Positions 61,475-64,000 of a stretch of DNA of 64,000 nucleotides are shown here, piece after piece (positions within the stretch are counted from its first letter, which is position 1; each line of letters opens with the position of its first letter). Source of the stretch: CAYQTL01 sp964420405 (GTDB taxonomy: Bacteria > Acidobacteriota > Thermoanaerobaculia > Thermoanaerobaculales > Sulfomarinibacteraceae); contig CAYQTL010000009.1 in NCBI GenBank assembly GCA_964420405.1, positions 60,533-124,532 on the forward strand, read 5' to 3'. The notes under the pieces are model-generated. The model searched no databases. It was not told where the DNA came from and saw nothing but the letters and a program-made list of their open reading frames with translations. The position numbers were made by a program, and so were the translations under genes.

Positions 61475-61744
61475 GTGAGTCACTTCGACGCGCAGAAAAA
61501 CGACGTGATCGAGGAGTTCAAGACGCACTCCTCGGATACCGGGTCGCCGGAGGTGCAGATCGCGCTCCTGACCCGGCGGATCCAGTACCTGACCGAGCAC
61601 TTCAAGGTCAACCGCAAGGACTTCCACTCGCGGCGCGGGTTGCTGCGGATGGTGGGTCGCCGGCGCCGCCTGCTCGAGTACCTCAAGAACACGGACATCA
61701 CCCGCTACCGTCAGCTGATCGAGCGGCTCGGACTCCGCGGCTGA
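61475..61744 (+). CDS. rpsO: 30S ribosomal protein S15
   Basis: S15 binds the central domain of 16S rRNA. The 89-residue protein is full length: HFDAQKNDVIEEFKTHSSDT, GSPEVQIALLTRRIQYLTEH and FHSRRGLLRMVGRRRRLLEYL. It starts at GTG with GGAGG six bases upstream. It lies 14 bases before pnp, so rpsO and pnp are probably one transcript, as in E. coli, where S15 controls its own synthesis. Confidence 0.97.
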   Translation: MSHFDAQKNDVIEEFKTHSSDTGSPEVQIALLTRRIQYLTEHFKVNRKDFHSRRGLLRMVGRRRRLLEYLKNTDITRYRQLIERLGLRG

Positions 61745-61758
61745 GATTGGACGCGCGC

Positions 61759-64000
<2,242 letters not shown>

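Overview
The window is a 64 kb piece of a very GC-rich bacterial chromosome, probably a metagenome-assembled scaffold because it contains one 10-N gap, inside infB. The cell is Gram-negative: it has a LolB-like lipoprotein, a periplasmic Spy/CpxP-like protein and a DsbD thiol reductase. The gene set (SpoVG beside ispE and prs, a deoxyhypusine-synthase-like enzyme, a receiver protein with a long acidic linker, many exported proteins of unknown function) suggests Acidobacteriota (Thermoanaerobaculia-like) or a neighbouring phylum. That placement is inference; no rRNA is present. I see no prophage, insertion sequence, CRISPR array or recognisable defence island. Nearly everything is housekeeping.

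Layout: 1-6.5 kb holds a partial gene, leuS and a CpxP/CpxR/CpxA-like envelope-stress module. 6.9-11.2 kb holds hydroxyacyl-CoA dehydrogenase, a deoxyhypusine-synthase-like protein, a YciO-type protein and an exported unknown. 11.6-16 kb holds glycosyltransferase, sugar aminotransferase, rhomboid protease and UDP-glucose dehydrogenase. 16-20 kb holds an S4-domain protein, an MtaD-type deaminase, a PilZ protein and a tandem UspA. 20-26.6 kb (minus) is the conserved series TPR protein, LolB-like lipoprotein, ispE, spoVG, tRNA-Gln, prs, rplY, pth. 26.8-36 kb holds a DEAD-box-family helicase, queG, birA, a receiver protein, a crotonase, recO and an NhaC-family antiporter. 36-42 kb holds infC with an AUU start and the ffh-rpsP-khpA-rimM-trmD-dsbD series. 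42-48 kb holds a PAS/LuxR regulator, an MFS transporter and a FAD oxidoreductase, PlsC-like, GNAT operon. 48-53 kb holds trxA, a zinc-ribbon TPR protein, proS and a MidA-like methyltransferase. 53.6 kb to the end is the rimP-nusA-infB-ylxP-rbfA-nrnA-truB series, then rpsO and pnp.

Two genome-wide habits stand out. First, at least twelve genes have a TANNNT -10 hexamer ending 6-9 bases before the start codon and no ribosome binding site, so they look leaderless or nearly so. Second, most long intergenic spaces carry a family of islands built from hexanucleotide repeats (GATCCC/GGGATC, GCGTCC/GGACGC, CAGCGG/CAGCGA) arranged as inverted repeats around a shared core. This repeat family is the best candidate here for something undescribed. 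The translation-related series (infC, ffh, rimP and rpsO regions) also show clear control signals: an AUU start on infC, a TTGCAC-17-TATAAA promoter followed by an intrinsic terminator in the rimP leader, and a TTGCAC-17-TATGGT promoter for rpsO.
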